Notes: a model not told the origin generated them from the letters alone. A stretch of DNA of 64,000 bases from an uncultured Roseovarius sp. (GCA_947496175.1 CANMBU010000001.1:1054001-1118000); one strand, 5' to 3'; counted from the first letter of the stretch, positions 19,118 to 28,114 are shown. Program-made: numbers and translations.

Positions 19118-20323
19118 GACGTGTTTGGCGCGGCCAATGCCAATCACCATCATAACCGTCGAGAATAAAAAGTAGATCGCGACCAGCACATATTGCGATT
19201 CCAGTCCCAACCCTGCGTCAATGCCCCATCCGGTCAAACCTGGGCCAATGGCGGATCCGAAGACCATCACAGCCGCCGCCATAGCTTTGATAGAGCCCAA
19301 GTACCGCGTGCCGTAAAACTCCGCCCAAAAAGCGTTGGGCAGAGTGGTGTTGAACCCGGTTGTCAGCGCGAAGAAAAACAGCCCGGCCAATAGCGCAAAG
19401 ATCGATCCGGCGTAAGCAAAAATCACAAACCCAATCACCATGGGAATTTGCATAAACGGGATCAGGCGTGCCGTTCCAAATCGGTCCAGTGCCCAACCTG
19501 ACCCCAACATCGCGGCGATGCCGATAACGGTGTAAAACGGATACATCGCAACCAGTTCAACATGGGCGATACCCTTGATTTCGGCATAGTGGACCTGATG
19601 AAAAAAGAAGGCCGTATTGAAGGCGGATGGTCCAAGTAGTGCAGGGATCATGAACCAGAAAAGCCAATGGCGCATGGCTTGGTTTCGGGTCCATTGACGA
19701 TCGTCCATGCCAGTCGCCTGACTTTGTTCGGCAACTGATTGCGGGGTACGTTCTGCACGTAACAGGCCAAGAATGAAAGGTATCCCCATTAGCGCCAGCG
19801 CAGCTGCAGCCAACCATAGCAATCGCCAATCGATGAAGACCATTAGGGCTACGAAAATCAATGGCAAGAGCGCCTCGCCAACTGCAAACCCCAATGTGGC
19901 AATTGAAAGCGCCTTGCCACGTGTGGCGACGAACCAGCGGGACATGGCAACAAGCGCAATGTGGCTCGTCATGCCTTGGCCGGTAAAGCGCAACGCAAAG
20001 ATGACCAGGATAAGCCCCCACCAGACCGGGTTCAATGCCATCGCAACGCAGGATAGTGCCAGCAAAACAAGGATGATCGGCGCAAGCCCCCGAACCCGGA
20101 ACTGATCCGTCAAACCCCCGGCCCAGACCATGACCAACGCCGAAGCGGCGGTGCCCAGTGTATAGATGCCGCCCCACTGGCCATGGGTTAGATCAAAACC
20201 CTCTCTGATCTCGCCGGCAAAGATTGAGATAAAGAAAGTCTGGCCAAAGCTGCTGAGAAAGGTGAGCAGCATGCCGGCGGATAGCCAAGGCAGGTTGCCA
20301 CGCAGAAAGTCCAGAATCTTCAT
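19100..20323 (-). CDS. MFS transporter
   Basis: 407 residues with about 12 hydrophobic helices. The MFS loop 2-3 motif appears as WAGGLTDQFRVRG, and a long central loop around residues 195-215 separates the two halves. The substrate cannot be told from sequence. It is convergent with smr (18 bp overlap). Upstream, 48 bp from the start codon, begins the five-unit repeat element at 20371-20482, which is oriented in the same direction as this gene. Its neighbour is an amine/amino-acid type flavoprotein, so a small organic substrate is possible, but that is a guess. Confidence 0.85.
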   Translation of the reverse strand: MKILDFLRGNLPWLSAGMLLTFLSSFGQTFFISIFAGEIREGFDLTHGQWGGIYTLGTAASALVMVWAGGLTDQFRVRGLAPIILVLLALSCVAMALNPVWWGLILVIFALRFTGQGMTSHIALVAMSRWFVATRGKALSIATLGFAVGEALLPLIFVALMVFIDWRLLWLAAAALALMGIPFILGLLRAERTPQSVAEQSQATGMDDRQWTRNQAMRHWLFWFMIPALLGPSAFNTAFFFHQVHYAEIKGIAHVELVAMYPFYTVIGIAAMLGSGWALDRFGTARLIPFMQIPMVIGFVIFAYAGSIFALLAGLFFFALTTGFNTTLPNAFWAEFYGTRYLGSIKAMAAAVMVFGSAIGPGLTGWGIDAGLGLESQYVLVAIYFLFSTVMMVIGIGRAKHVLPRAA

Positions 20324-20370
20324 GGTTCTTGGTGGCCTGAAAACCGCGTGAAAGAAAGAAAAAAGCAGTT

Positions 20371-20482
20371 TCGCGCGATTCGATGGTTAACGCCGTTGTT
20401 TTGCTCATATTCCGGCGTCGGTATGACATCGGTAACACGTCGGTATTACGTCAGTGCAGGTGTCGGTTCTTGGGTGGATTAA
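20371..20482 (-). repeat. Dispersed five-unit repeat element, copy A
   Basis: Read on the minus strand: TTAATCC (20476-20482), 8 bp, then five direct units ACCGACACCTGC, ACTGACGTAAT, ACCGACGTGTT, ACCGATGTCAT and ACCGACGCCGG (20412-20467). Then 20 bp, GTTAACC (20385-20391) and ATCGAATCGCGCGA. Copy B at 45019 has the same layout. The near-helical 11-bp period suggests one protein binding along one face of DNA. It points toward the MFS gene. Confidence 0.8.
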
Positions 20483-20562
20483 AGCTGCGAACTGTAGATT
20501 TACGAATTGCCTAGCTTTGTTATCGATGCTTCAGGCAACTTCAAACGCGTCATAACACTCGC

Positions 20563-21780
20563 TCAGATCACAGCCTTCTCAATGATCGGTCGGTTCTCGG
20601 GAATGCGGGCATAGTTGAAAGGTGTCATGTCCAATGCCCGATATTCGCCATAGGTAATCCATTCTGCCGTCCCGCGCCCCATAGCGGGGGATTGCTGTAA
20701 CCCGTGGCCCGAGAATCCGTTGAGGAAAATGAAGTTCTCGACCTCGGTATGTGGGCCCATGATCGCGTTGTGGTCAAACGTGTTCATGGCATAGTGCCCG
20801 GCCCATTCGGATTGAACCTTGACGGCTTCAAACTGAGGGATGCGTGTCGCGACAATGGGCCAGACATAGTTCTCCCAAAGTGTAAAATCCATCTGGTGGT
20901 CGTCATAGTCACAGGCCAGATCAGGAACGTTGTGATCGTATCCGCCCACCTCATAGGTCCCGCCGCCGTTTTCACGCACATGGATGCCAGTTGGATCAAT
21001 GGTCAGTGGTAGGTCCTGATCCAACGGTTGATCCGCCTTGAAGATCCAAGTGAAGCGCTTGCGCGGCTCCACCGGCAGATCAACACCGGCCATCCTGGCG
21101 GTCAGGACGGCGCGAGGGCCAGAGGCATTCACAACCTGACCGCAGGCAATCACCTCTCCGCTTTTCAATGTAACGCTTTCCACCAACGTGCCGGAAACGC
21201 TCTTGGTAATGGCCACCACCTCGTTTTCGATATATTCAACGCCGCGTTCGCGCGCCTGACGTTTCCACCAGTCGAAAACGGCCAGCCCATCAAAGTAACC
21301 CTCATCAACCGTGTTGATCGACCCCGCGACGATGTCGTCTACATCGTAAAAGGGATAGCGTGCCTTGATTTCATCTGAGGTCAAAACCTCGGTCGCGGCA
21401 CCGGCGGCCTTTTGCACCATTTGGCTTTCGCGCAGCACCTCGGCGAAAGCATCCGTATTGGCCAGGTAAAGGTAACCAAAGTTCCGAATGGAAAGATTGG
21501 GCACGCGTTCGTCACCGCCCATGTAGCTGCGGATGTTCTTGACGAAATCAGCGGCAAACTGGCTGATTTTGACGTTCAGCGCAGATGAAAATTGCTGCCG
21601 GATGCAGGAATTCGTGTGCGCTGTTGAGCAGGTCTCAAAGGTCAGATCACGGTCAATGACAAGCACCGAACCGTTGAAATCGGAATTGTCGCTCAGAAAC
21701 CAGGCGGTGGACGATCCCATGATCGCGCCACCAATGATGATGACGTCATAGGAAGTGTGTTTCGGTGTGGTGGGCGTCAT
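20563..21780 (-). CDS. FAD-dependent oxidoreductase, DAO family (sarcosine/amino-acid oxidase-like)
   Basis: 405 residues. The N-terminal FAD fold is DVIIIGGAIMGSSTAWFL. VVNASGPRA and a C-terminal FLNGFSGHGLQQSPAMGRG complete the DAO pattern. The family includes DadA, sarcosine/dimethylglycine oxidases and FOXRED1-like proteins that oxidise the C-N bond of small amines. No membrane segment is seen. A 62-residue ORF ends 6 bp before it on the same strand. The upstream DUF1989 fragment hints at an older amine-catabolism cluster. The exact substrate is unknown. Confidence 0.87.
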   Translation of the reverse strand: MTPTTPKHTSYDVIIIGGAIMGSSTAWFLSDNSDFNGSVLVIDRDLTFETCSTAHTNSCIRQQFSSALNVKISQFAADFVKNIRSYMGGDERVPNLSIRNFGYLYLANTDAFAEVLRESQMVQKAAGAATEVLTSDEIKARYPFYDVDDIVAGSINTVDEGYFDGLAVFDWWKRQARERGVEYIENEVVAITKSVSGTLVESVTLKSGEVIACGQVVNASGPRAVLTARMAGVDLPVEPRKRFTWIFKADQPLDQDLPLTIDPTGIHVRENGGGTYEVGGYDHNVPDLACDYDDHQMDFTLWENYVWPIVATRIPQFEAVKVQSEWAGHYAMNTFDHNAIMGPHTEVENFIFLNGFSGHGLQQSPAMGRGTAEWITYGEYRALDMTPFNYARIPENRPIIEKAVI

Positions 21781-21786
21781 GTGGTG

Positions 21787-21975
21787 TCAGACCGGAAAAG
21801 CTTCACGTGCATCGTAGGAGGCAAAGCTCGACATCTCGCCGCGCAGCCAGAGCCGCCCCGAAAACAAACCCATGGCATCAAGCCCGCCGACCACGTCAAA
21901 TTTGGAACTCTTGCTTTTGGGCGACATGAGTTTGGAACACCAGCCATCATCACTGGGATCTATACTTTGGGTCAT
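21787..21975 (-). CDS. Small hypothetical protein upstream of the flavoprotein
   Basis: 62 residues from an ATG at 21975 preceded by TAAGGAC at a usable distance, with a stop 6 bp before the flavoprotein start. The sequence has no signal peptide or membrane helix and one cysteine (DDGWCSKLMSP); its central part is FDVVGGLDAMGLFSGRLWLR. I do not recognise a family. The ribosome site and tight spacing support a real short gene translated ahead of the oxidoreductase. Confidence 0.45.
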   Translation of the reverse strand: MTQSIDPSDDGWCSKLMSPKSKSSKFDVVGGLDAMGLFSGRLWLRGEMSSFASYDAREAFPV

Positions 21976-22156
21976 TCATTTGTCCTTAGGTCTTCGGCAA
22001 TATCGAGCAGTCATTACAGGCGTGCAGGATCAATAGCATAAAATTGCCCTCGTAATTGATCCCGTTTGTCAAAGAAGAGCAATCGACTGTGCAATAGTGC
22101 TCTGCTTTTTCAGGTGAGACGCCAGAGGTCAGGGCAAGCAGAACGCCGAGTGCTGA

Positions 22157-22414
22157 CCCCGTAATTATGAGCGTGAGATGGAAAAGCATGATCTGGGGCC
22201 AGAGCATGTTGTGGCCAACGCAAACTTCTTGATGAATGTACCAATCGGATTGGATGGTCATGTTGAGATCACCGACGGCCAGTCTCGTGCGGGGGACTTT
22301 GTCGACCTGCGCGCCGAGATGGATGTGATTGCCGTTTTGTCGAACTGCCCACAAGAACTGAATGCGGCGGCAGGCGGTGGCCCGACGCTAATCAGGGCGA
22401 TTGTCTTTCAATAA
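22157..22414 (+). pseudogene. 3' remnant of a DUF1989 (urea carboxylase-associated type) gene
   Basis: The plus-strand frame after a stop at 22154 reads NYEREMEKHDLGPEH, ANFLMNVPIGLDGHVEITDG, GDFVDLRAEMDVIAVLSNCPQ and PTLIRAIVF. These correspond to the C-terminal third of DUF1989 proteins (the FMNV, VDLRAEMD and SNCPQ signatures). The N-terminal two thirds, with the metal-binding residues, are absent upstream, and the usual NPCN after SNCPQ is replaced by LNAAAGG. I read it as a decayed fragment, not a functional gene; a short expressed ORF from ATG 22178 is the alternative. Confidence 0.6.
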
Positions 22415-22436
22415 AAACGCCCGCCAATGGCGGGCG
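22413..22436 (-). terminator. Rho-independent terminator of the DUF2853 gene
   Basis: An 8-bp perfect GC stem (CGCCCGCC / GGCGGGCG, 3-nt loop) followed on the minus strand by TTTTTAT. It lies 26 bp after the stop of the leftward gene at 22462. Confidence 0.85.
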
Positions 22437-22461
22437 CTGGTACTTCACTATCTTAGCTTGA

Positions 22462-22803
22462 TCAGCCGAAGACAGATTCTTTCCCGAAATGCTTGGTGAG
22501 CATGTAGTAGATTACAGCGCGATACTTGTTGCGCTCTGATTTTCCGTAGGTGTCAATCGCTTGATTGATCGCATCCATCAATTGTGGACCATCTGCGAGG
22601 CCCAGCTTTTTGATGAGGAAATTGTCTTTCACTGTTTCTAGCTCTTGCGGCTGACCTGCGGCCACTGTTGAGGCATCAGCGTCATAGATTGACGGGCCAC
22701 ATCCAATGGTCACCTTGGTTAAAAGGTCCATGTCGGGGCTCATCCCGCACTTGTTCTTAAGATCATCTGCATATTTCGCGATCAGATCGTCACGACGTCC
22801 CAT
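22462..22803 (-). CDS. DUF2853 family protein
   Basis: 113 residues from the ATG at 22803 with a GGGAG site; the frame is open upstream to 22947, but the added residues are not family-like. The protein is small, soluble and mostly helical, with MGRRDDLIAKYADDLKNKCG at the start and KYRAVIYYMLTKHFGK at the end. This matches DUF2853, a single-domain family of unknown function common in Rhodobacteraceae. It is monocistronic, with its own terminator. Confidence 0.82.
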   Translation of the reverse strand: MGRRDDLIAKYADDLKNKCGMSPDMDLLTKVTIGCGPSIYDADASTVAAGQPQELETVKDNFLIKKLGLADGPQLMDAINQAIDTYGKSERNKYRAVIYYMLTKHFGKESVFG

Positions 22804-23008
22804 ATATACACTCCCACCTGTCCGGATTATTCCGGATTGTCGTTTCAAGAATTGCCCAAAAGGCATGCGTGACAAGATACCCATAGGAGTGCAGGGGACA
22901 AAGGGAAAACTTAGGCGTGTCTCCCCTAGGCGCACGAAACCGCCCATTTTGGCTATGGACCTGTGTATTGAGCGTCACCAGGGCCTGTCTTGCAGGATCG
23001 AAGAAGAG

Positions 23009-23033
23009 GAACGCCCCGCTGGGGGAGGCGTTC
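23009..23033 (-). terminator. Probable terminator after ahcY
   Basis: Inverted repeat GAACGCC / GGCGTTC with an 11-nt loop, 18 bp beyond the ahcY stop, followed on the minus strand by CTCTTCTT. The T tract is weak, so this is only moderately supported. Confidence 0.5.
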
Positions 23034-23050
23034 TGTGACTCTATAGAACT

Positions 23051-24439
23051 TTAGTAGCGATAATGCTCTGGTTTGTAGGGACCTTCCGGTTTTACGCCGA
23101 TATAGTCAGCCTGATCCTGATCCAGTGGTGTCAACTTCACACCAATTCGATCCAGATGCAGGCGCGCGACCTTTTCATCCAGGTGCTTGGGCAGAATATA
23201 GACTTGGTTGTCGTACTGATCTCCGCGTTGCCACAGTTCAATCTGTGCCAGAACCTGGTTGGTGAAACTTGCAGACATCACGAAGGAGGGGTGCCCTGTA
23301 GCGTTGCCGAGGTTCAGCAAGCGACCCTCTGACAAAAGAATGATCCGGTTGCCTGACGGCATTTCGATCATATCGACCTGTTCTTTGATGTTGGTCCACT
23401 TGTGGTTCTTGAGGTTCGCCACCTGAATTTCATTATCGAAATGGCCGATATTGCCGACAATCGCCATGTCCTTCATCTCGCGCATATGCTCAATGCGGAT
23501 GACGTCTTTGTTGCCGGTGGTTGTGATAAAGATGTCTGCGCTATCGACAACGTCTTCGAGCAGAACAACTTCAAACCCGTCCATCGCTGCCTGAAGCGCG
23601 CAAATTGGGTCTACCTCGGTTACCTTCACGCGCGCGCCCGCACCCAGAAGGCTGGCGGCGGATCCTTTGCCAACGTCGCCGTAGCCCATCACGACCGCAA
23701 CCTTGCCGGCCATCATCGTGTCGGTAGCACGGCGGATGCCGTCGACGAGGGATTCCTTACAGCCATACTTGTTGTCGAATTTCGACTTGGTCACGCTGTC
23801 GTTGACGTTGATCGCCGGGAAGGGCAACTGGCCCTTCTTGTGCAGATCATAAAGGCGATGCACGCCAGTGGTGGTTTCCTCAGAAACGCCCTTGATCGCA
23901 TCGCGGGTCTTGGTGAACCAGCCGGGGCTCGCCTCCATCCGCTTTTTGATCTGTGCTTTGATGACTTCTTCTTCTTCGGACGATGGCACTGGAATAATGT
24001 CTTCGCCTGCTTCTGCGCGGGCACCCAGCAACACGTACAAAGTCGCGTCGCCGCCATCGTCGAGGATCATATTGGCGCCTTCGGGGAACATGAACGACCG
24101 GTCCAGGTAGTCCCAATGCTCTTCAAGAGTCTGACCTTTTACCGCAAACACCGGCGTGCCGCCTTCCGCAATCGCCGCTGCGGCGTGGTCTTGCGTCGAG
24201 AAGATGTTGCAAGAGGCCCAACGGACGTCAGCACCCAACGCAACCAAGGTTTCGATCAGAACAGCCGTCTGGATCGTCATGTGCAGGCTGCCGACAATCC
24301 GTGCGCCTTTTAATGGCTTTTCGGCTCCATATTCTTCGCGCAGGGCCATCAGGCCGGGCATTTCGGTTTCCGCGATATCCAGCTCTTTGCGGCCGAACGC
24401 GGCCAGGCTGATATCTTTTACAACAAAGTCTTTCGCCAT
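23051..24439 (-). CDS. ahcY: Adenosylhomocysteinase (SAH hydrolase)
   Basis: 462 residues from the ATG at 24439, which has AAGGAG; the longer open frame to 24586 is not family-like. Motifs are [16 protein letters not shown], the catalytic DDGGDATLY region, [16 protein letters not shown], the NAD fold [13 protein letters not shown] and the C-terminal [12 protein letters not shown]. It splits S-adenosylhomocysteine to adenosine and homocysteine, keeping methylation going. The 76-bp leader contains a TGCAAA/TTTGCA hairpin ending just before the ribosome site; I could not match it to a known SAH riboswitch. Confidence 0.97.
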   Translation of the reverse strand: MAKDFVVKDISLAAFGRKELDIAETEMPGLMALREEYGAEKPLKGARIVGSLHMTIQTAVLIETLVALGADVRWASCNIFSTQDHAAAAIAEGGTPVFAVKGQTLEEHWDYLDRSFMFPEGANMILDDGGDATLYVLLGARAEAGEDIIPVPSSEEEEVIKAQIKKRMEASPGWFTKTRDAIKGVSEETTTGVHRLYDLHKKGQLPFPAINVNDSVTKSKFDNKYGCKESLVDGIRRATDTMMAGKVAVVMGYGDVGKGSAASLLGAGARVKVTEVDPICALQAAMDGFEVVLLEDVVDSADIFITTTGNKDVIRIEHMREMKDMAIVGNIGHFDNEIQVANLKNHKWTNIKEQVDMIEMPSGNRIILLSEGRLLNLGNATGHPSFVMSASFTNQVLAQIELWQRGDQYDNQVYILPKHLDEKVARLHLDRIGVKLTPLDQDQADYIGVKPEGPYKPEHYRY

Positions 24440-24515
24440 CTGTCTGCTCCTTGCAAATCGGCTTTGCAGGGCAGATAGCACTCGACCCGGCCTTCGGCAA
24501 CGCGCGATTGCGTGC

Positions 24516-24833
24516 TTAGCTTGCGATGCCTTCTGCTGTGGCCATCGTCGCGCTCGAATTCCAGTTTTGACCTGTGGCAACCACACAGCTTAGGCCGTTA
24601 GGTTGTGTTATGAATACCGTGAAGCTTCCTGATTTTTCAGAGCTCCAGACTTCAAGCAATTGACTGGACGATTGAAGCCCTCCACCATTGAGGCTTTCAC
24701 CATATTTCGATTGCAGCCGCTCCACCAATGCATCACGTGGCATGCATTGCGCAGATTGAGCTTGGGCGAAGCTGGGCGGCGCGATGGCTGCGGCACCAAA
24801 GATAAGGGCTGATGTGATTGTGCGCTTAAACAT
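24516..24833 (-). CDS. Small secreted protein, paralogue 1 of a tandem pair
   Basis: 105 residues from the ATG at 24833 (AAAGGAG site). A signal peptide [18 protein letters not shown] ending near SFAQAQS gives a mature protein of about 80 residues. It has two cysteines (QCMPRD and LSCVVATG). It aligns with the next upstream gene through [35 protein letters not shown] and [11 protein letters not shown]. The pair of cysteines may form a disulphide. I know no function. It lies upstream of ahcY on the same strand, 76 bp apart. Confidence 0.75.
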   Translation of the reverse strand: MFKRTITSALIFGAAAIAPPSFAQAQSAQCMPRDALVERLQSKYGESLNGGGLQSSSQLLEVWSSEKSGSFTVFITQPNGLSCVVATGQNWNSSATMATAEGIAS

Positions 24834-24971
24834 GTGACTCTCCTTTTGGTTCGTGCAGCATCCGGCGTCGTGCCGGTATGCGATATGCATAACCAACAGA
24901 TGGAGTGTCTGTTTCTGGATCCCACTAAACTTAGCGCACAAGCGTGTGCAGTTCCGTGATCTATGACAGTG

Positions 24972-25286
24972 TTAACTCTCAGACCCTTGTGGAAGCGCGT
25001 CCATATCAATCTGATGCCAATCTGTCCCTGTTGCCACAACACAGGCCAATCCGTCCGGCGTTGTTAGCATGACTGTGAACGTGCCGGTTTCCTGTGAGGA
25101 CCACACTTCCACCAGGGTCTGCTTGTTTCGAATTGTCTGAAGTCCGCCGGCGGAGAGCATTTCGTCGTATTGGCTTTCCAAGCGTTTGACCACGGTATCG
25201 CGATCTGCACAGCTGGCTGCGTGCGCTGGAATGGCCATCAAACCAAACCCCGCAACGGCTATTGCCATAAAAAGTTGCCTGACCAT
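24972..25286 (-). CDS. Small secreted protein, paralogue 2 of a tandem pair
   Basis: 104 residues from the ATG at 25286 (GAGGAG site). The signal peptide is MVRQLFMAIAVAGFGLMAIP, ending at AHAAS. The mature part has the same block order as its neighbour: CADRDTVVKRLESQYDEML, AGGLQ, LVEVWSSQETGTFTVML and LACVVATGTDW, with the two cysteines conserved. The tandem arrangement on the same strand indicates a local duplication followed by divergence. The function is unknown. Confidence 0.75.
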   Translation of the reverse strand: MVRQLFMAIAVAGFGLMAIPAHAASCADRDTVVKRLESQYDEMLSAGGLQTIRNKQTLVEVWSSQETGTFTVMLTTPDGLACVVATGTDWHQIDMDALPQGSES

Positions 25287-25528
25287 ATCAAGCTCCTCTT
25301 TTATCGTTTTGAGGCGAACTGCGAGGAGCGTGCGTCCGCCTGCTGTTAGTGTTCTGCACCTGGATGGTCGGGCCCTGCTCTTGGTTACTGCCCCTTTTTG
25401 ACCCGGCACTTTTTCTAAGCGACCCAGAACAAGGAAAATCTGCGCGCAAATTGTGGCAAGAATGTGGCACTTGCACTGCCGTGAACTGAACCCTTATTTC
25501 AAGCATGTAACGGTTCACGGAGAAACCT

Positions 25529-26431
25529 ATGGCAGACAGGCAGCCCCTCACCTTTGTCGGCAGCAGTGCCAAAGCGCAGTACATGACGCTTATGGGCCTG
25601 TTTCGACTGGCCGTTTTGAACCGCTATTTATTTGGAATTTTCACTCGCGCGCTTGCACGGTTTTTTCCTTCTGAAAATGCGGTGCTTCTGACGCTTAGTT
25701 CGGGCGGACAGTACAAGATTTATCTCAACGATGCGTATTGGACGCGCTTTGCGCTCTTTCGGGATGACTATGAGCTTGAGGTAGGTGAGGTAATTCAAAA
25801 GGCGCAGGATTGTGCGGACATATTCTGTGACCTTGGTGCAAACAAAGGATATTGGTCCGTGTTCGCAGCGCCGCTTTACAAGCAGATTTTCGCGATCGAA
25901 GCATCGTCCGCGACGTACAAAACTCTGACCGAAAATACAGAACGCCTCCCTAACGTCAGCCGGCGCTGGGCAGCGATCTATGCCACGAGCAATGAGGAAA
26001 TGAACTTTGTGAACGTTCACAATAGCCACGCCTCAGCCCGCTTGGGAGCCGGGGGATCATCTGACAGCGTAGAGACAGTCGAAACGATCGCCATCGATGA
26101 TCTGCTGCCGGCAAAAACAGCGGCGCTTATCAAACTCGACGTGGAAGGGGCCGAGATTTCCGCGATTGATGGGGCAAAAAGAGCTCTGATGGACGGATCG
26201 GTGCTGATCTATGAGGACCATGGAAGTGACATCAGCTGTGCGCCCAGCGCGCATTTGCTGAGCTTGCCAGGAATTAGACTCTATTCCGTGCAAAATAGCT
26301 TGAAACGGTTGCATTCCGTGGAAGAGGTTCTTGCGCAGAAGGGCGACAAATACACCGGGTACAACTTTCTCGCGGGTCACGAAGGCTCGGACCTTTTAGC
26401 AGGCCTCCTCGAAGGTTTTGCAAAACCTTAA
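25529..26431 (+). CDS. FkbM family methyltransferase
   Basis: 300 residues. The SAM-binding motif is FCDLGANKGYWSVFAA and the FkbM-typical acidic motif is LIKLDVEGAEISAIDGAK. A hydrophobic N-terminal stretch (LFRLAVLNRYLFGIFTRAL) might be a weak membrane contact. FkbM enzymes O-methylate sugars or small molecules, often in polysaccharide or natural-product pathways; no such cluster surrounds this gene. It is divergent from the secreted-protein pair. Confidence 0.85.
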   Translation: MADRQPLTFVGSSAKAQYMTLMGLFRLAVLNRYLFGIFTRALARFFPSENAVLLTLSSGGQYKIYLNDAYWTRFALFRDDYELEVGEVIQKAQDCADIFCDLGANKGYWSVFAAPLYKQIFAIEASSATYKTLTENTERLPNVSRRWAAIYATSNEEMNFVNVHNSHASARLGAGGSSDSVETVETIAIDDLLPAKTAALIKLDVEGAEISAIDGAKRALMDGSVLIYEDHGSDISCAPSAHLLSLPGIRLYSVQNSLKRLHSVEEVLAQKGDKYTGYNFLAGHEGSDLLAGLLEGFAKP

Positions 26432-26483
26432 TCCGCCTTGTATCACCGGAGCGTTCGGGACAATTCAATCCAAGGGAGGACAT

Positions 26484-27077
26484 GTGCCTGTAGCCCGCGC
26501 CTGGCAGAAGATGCTCTCAGGTCGTCGACTGGACCTGTTGGATCCCACGCCGTTTGATATTGAAATTGAAGACATTGCGCATGGGCTTAGCTTCGTGGCG
26601 CGCTGGAATGGCCAGACCTTGGGTGATTTTGCCTATTCTGTTGCTGAACATTCGCTTTTGGTTGAGCGGCTGTATTCCCGTCTGGTTGCAAAACCCGACC
26701 CGAAATGGCAACTCGCTGCCCTGCTGCATGATGCGCCGGAATACGTGATTGGCGACATGATCTCTCCAGTCAAAGCTGCAGTAGGCCCTGGATATGACGA
26801 ACTTGATAAACGTCTCAGCGCGGCTGTTCACATCAAATTCGGCTTGCCAGCTGTCTTGCCTGCGACCGTCAAAAGGCAGATCAAAAAGGCCGATAAGATC
26901 AGCGCGTGGATGGAGGCTACAAAAATCGCAGGATTCACCGAGGATGAAGCCAACCGGTTTTTTGGGCGGCCTGATGCAGATTTCATAGCATCAGAAGGCA
27001 TCGTTCTGCGACCGCCGATGGAGACACGCGCCGCCTTTGTCGCCCGACATGTGGAGCTACTGGAGAAATACACGTGA
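26484..27077 (+). CDS. HD-domain hydrolase (YfbR-like)
   Basis: 197 residues from a GTG at 26484 with a strong GGGAGG site, which is better than the frame start at 26418. The HD-type metal-binding residues are visible as YSVAEHSLLVERL, ALLHDAPEYVIGDM and KKADKISAWME. This pattern fits the YfbR-like phosphohydrolases (5'-deoxynucleotidase-like) of the HD superfamily. The substrate is not certain. Its stop overlaps the GNAT gene start by 4 bp. Confidence 0.82.
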   Translation: MPVARAWQKMLSGRRLDLLDPTPFDIEIEDIAHGLSFVARWNGQTLGDFAYSVAEHSLLVERLYSRLVAKPDPKWQLAALLHDAPEYVIGDMISPVKAAVGPGYDELDKRLSAAVHIKFGLPAVLPATVKRQIKKADKISAWMEATKIAGFTEDEANRFFGRPDADFIASEGIVLRPPMETRAAFVARHVELLEKYT

Positions 27078-27559
27078 TCCATATACGCCCTGCGGGTGCC
27101 ACTGATACTCGTCAGATGACCGAGCTTCTGAATGCTATCATCGCAAAAGGTGGAACAACCGCACATACCAGACCTTTTGGACCTGATATGCTAGAGGCTG
27201 AAATGCGGCTCTATACCGGCCGAACTGCTTGGATTCTGGCAGAAGACGATATGGGCGAGATACTTGGTTTTCAGAACATAATGCCGCACAAAAACTTGCC
27301 GGAAGACGCCGCGGATATCGCGACCTTTGTGAAGCTGGGTCTGACAGGCCATGGTATCGGCTCAAAACTCTTCGAACGGACCAAGACTGAGGCACGAAAA
27401 CTTGGGTTTTCATGGCTCAATGCCACCATCCGCGCGGACAATGAAAGCGGGCTGACGTATTATCAGAGCCGTGGGTTTGAGGATTACAAGCGTATCCCAA
27501 ATACTCAACTGACCGACGGTACGATCGTCGACCGGGTATGCAAACGTTATGACCTCTGA
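27074..27559 (+). CDS. GNAT family N-acetyltransferase
   Basis: 161 residues from a GTG overlapping the previous stop. The acetyl-CoA-binding region is VKLGLTGHGIGSKLFERTK, followed by WLNATIRADNESGLTYYQSRGF, the usual GNAT beta-alpha-beta pattern. The substrate is unknown. It is probably co-transcribed with the HD hydrolase and is convergent with regA (3-bp gap). Confidence 0.85.
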   Translation: MIHIRPAGATDTRQMTELLNAIIAKGGTTAHTRPFGPDMLEAEMRLYTGRTAWILAEDDMGEILGFQNIMPHKNLPEDAADIATFVKLGLTGHGIGSKLFERTKTEARKLGFSWLNATIRADNESGLTYYQSRGFEDYKRIPNTQLTDGTIVDRVCKRYDL

Positions 27560-27562
27560 GCG

Positions 27563-28114
27563 TTAGCGTGGTGAGCGTTTTGCGAGGATACGCTGAAGTG
27601 TTCTGCGATGCATATTCAAGCGACGCGCAGTTTCCGAAACATTGCGATCACACAATTCATACACGCGCTGAATGTGCTCCCAACGCACGCGATCTGCGCT
27701 CATCGGGTTCTCCGGCGGCGGGGGCATCTCGTCGTCACTGGCCAACAGGGCGTTGGTAATGTCCGTGGCATCTGCAGGTTTCGAAAGATAATCGGTCGCC
27801 CCGATTTTGACTGCTGCGACCGCTGTGGCAATCGCCCCGTATCCGGTCAAAACAACGATGCGGCTGTCCGGACGCTTCTCCCGAATGGTCTCAACGACAT
27901 CAAGCCCATTGCCATCTTCCAGCCGCAGGTCGCACACTGCATAGGCCGGTGGACGCGCTGTCGCGATCGCTTGACCGGCGGCTACGGATCCAGCCGTCTC
28001 AACTTCGAAACCACGTTTTTCCATGGCTTTTGCCAAACGCCGCAGAAACGGTTCATCATCATCAACAAGCAACAAAGACTTGTCTCCGCCAATCTCTCGC
28101 AGATCAGACGCCAT
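27563..28114 (-). CDS. regA: Redox response regulator RegA/PrrA/ActR
   Basis: 183 residues, RegA length. The receiver domain has LLVDDDEPF (acidic triad D18-D20), phospho-acceptor D62 in CDLRLEDGNG, VLTGYG and LSKPAD. A proline linker (PPPPEN) leads to a Fis-type helix-turn-helix VSETARRLNMHRRTLQRIL. RegA controls respiration, carbon and nitrogen fixation or photosynthesis genes according to redox state in purple bacteria and relatives. The neighbours senC and the divergent regB complete the locus. Confidence 0.93.
   Translation of the reverse strand: MASDLREIGGDKSLLLVDDDEPFLRRLAKAMEKRGFEVETAGSVAAGQAIATARPPAYAVCDLRLEDGNGLDVVETIREKRPDSRIVVLTGYGAIATAVAAVKIGATDYLSKPADATDITNALLASDDEMPPPPENPMSADRVRWEHIQRVYELCDRNVSETARRLNMHRRTLQRILAKRSPR

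Noticed and set aside
21986..22354. 122-codon minus-strand ORF with one hydrophobic segment
   Set aside because: It overlaps the DUF1989 fragment, which has real family motifs on the plus strand; the hydrophobic part is probably chance.
23402..24313. 303-codon plus-strand ORF antisense to ahcY
   Set aside because: It mirrors the strongly conserved ahcY frame and has odd composition; a shadow of a GC-rich gene.
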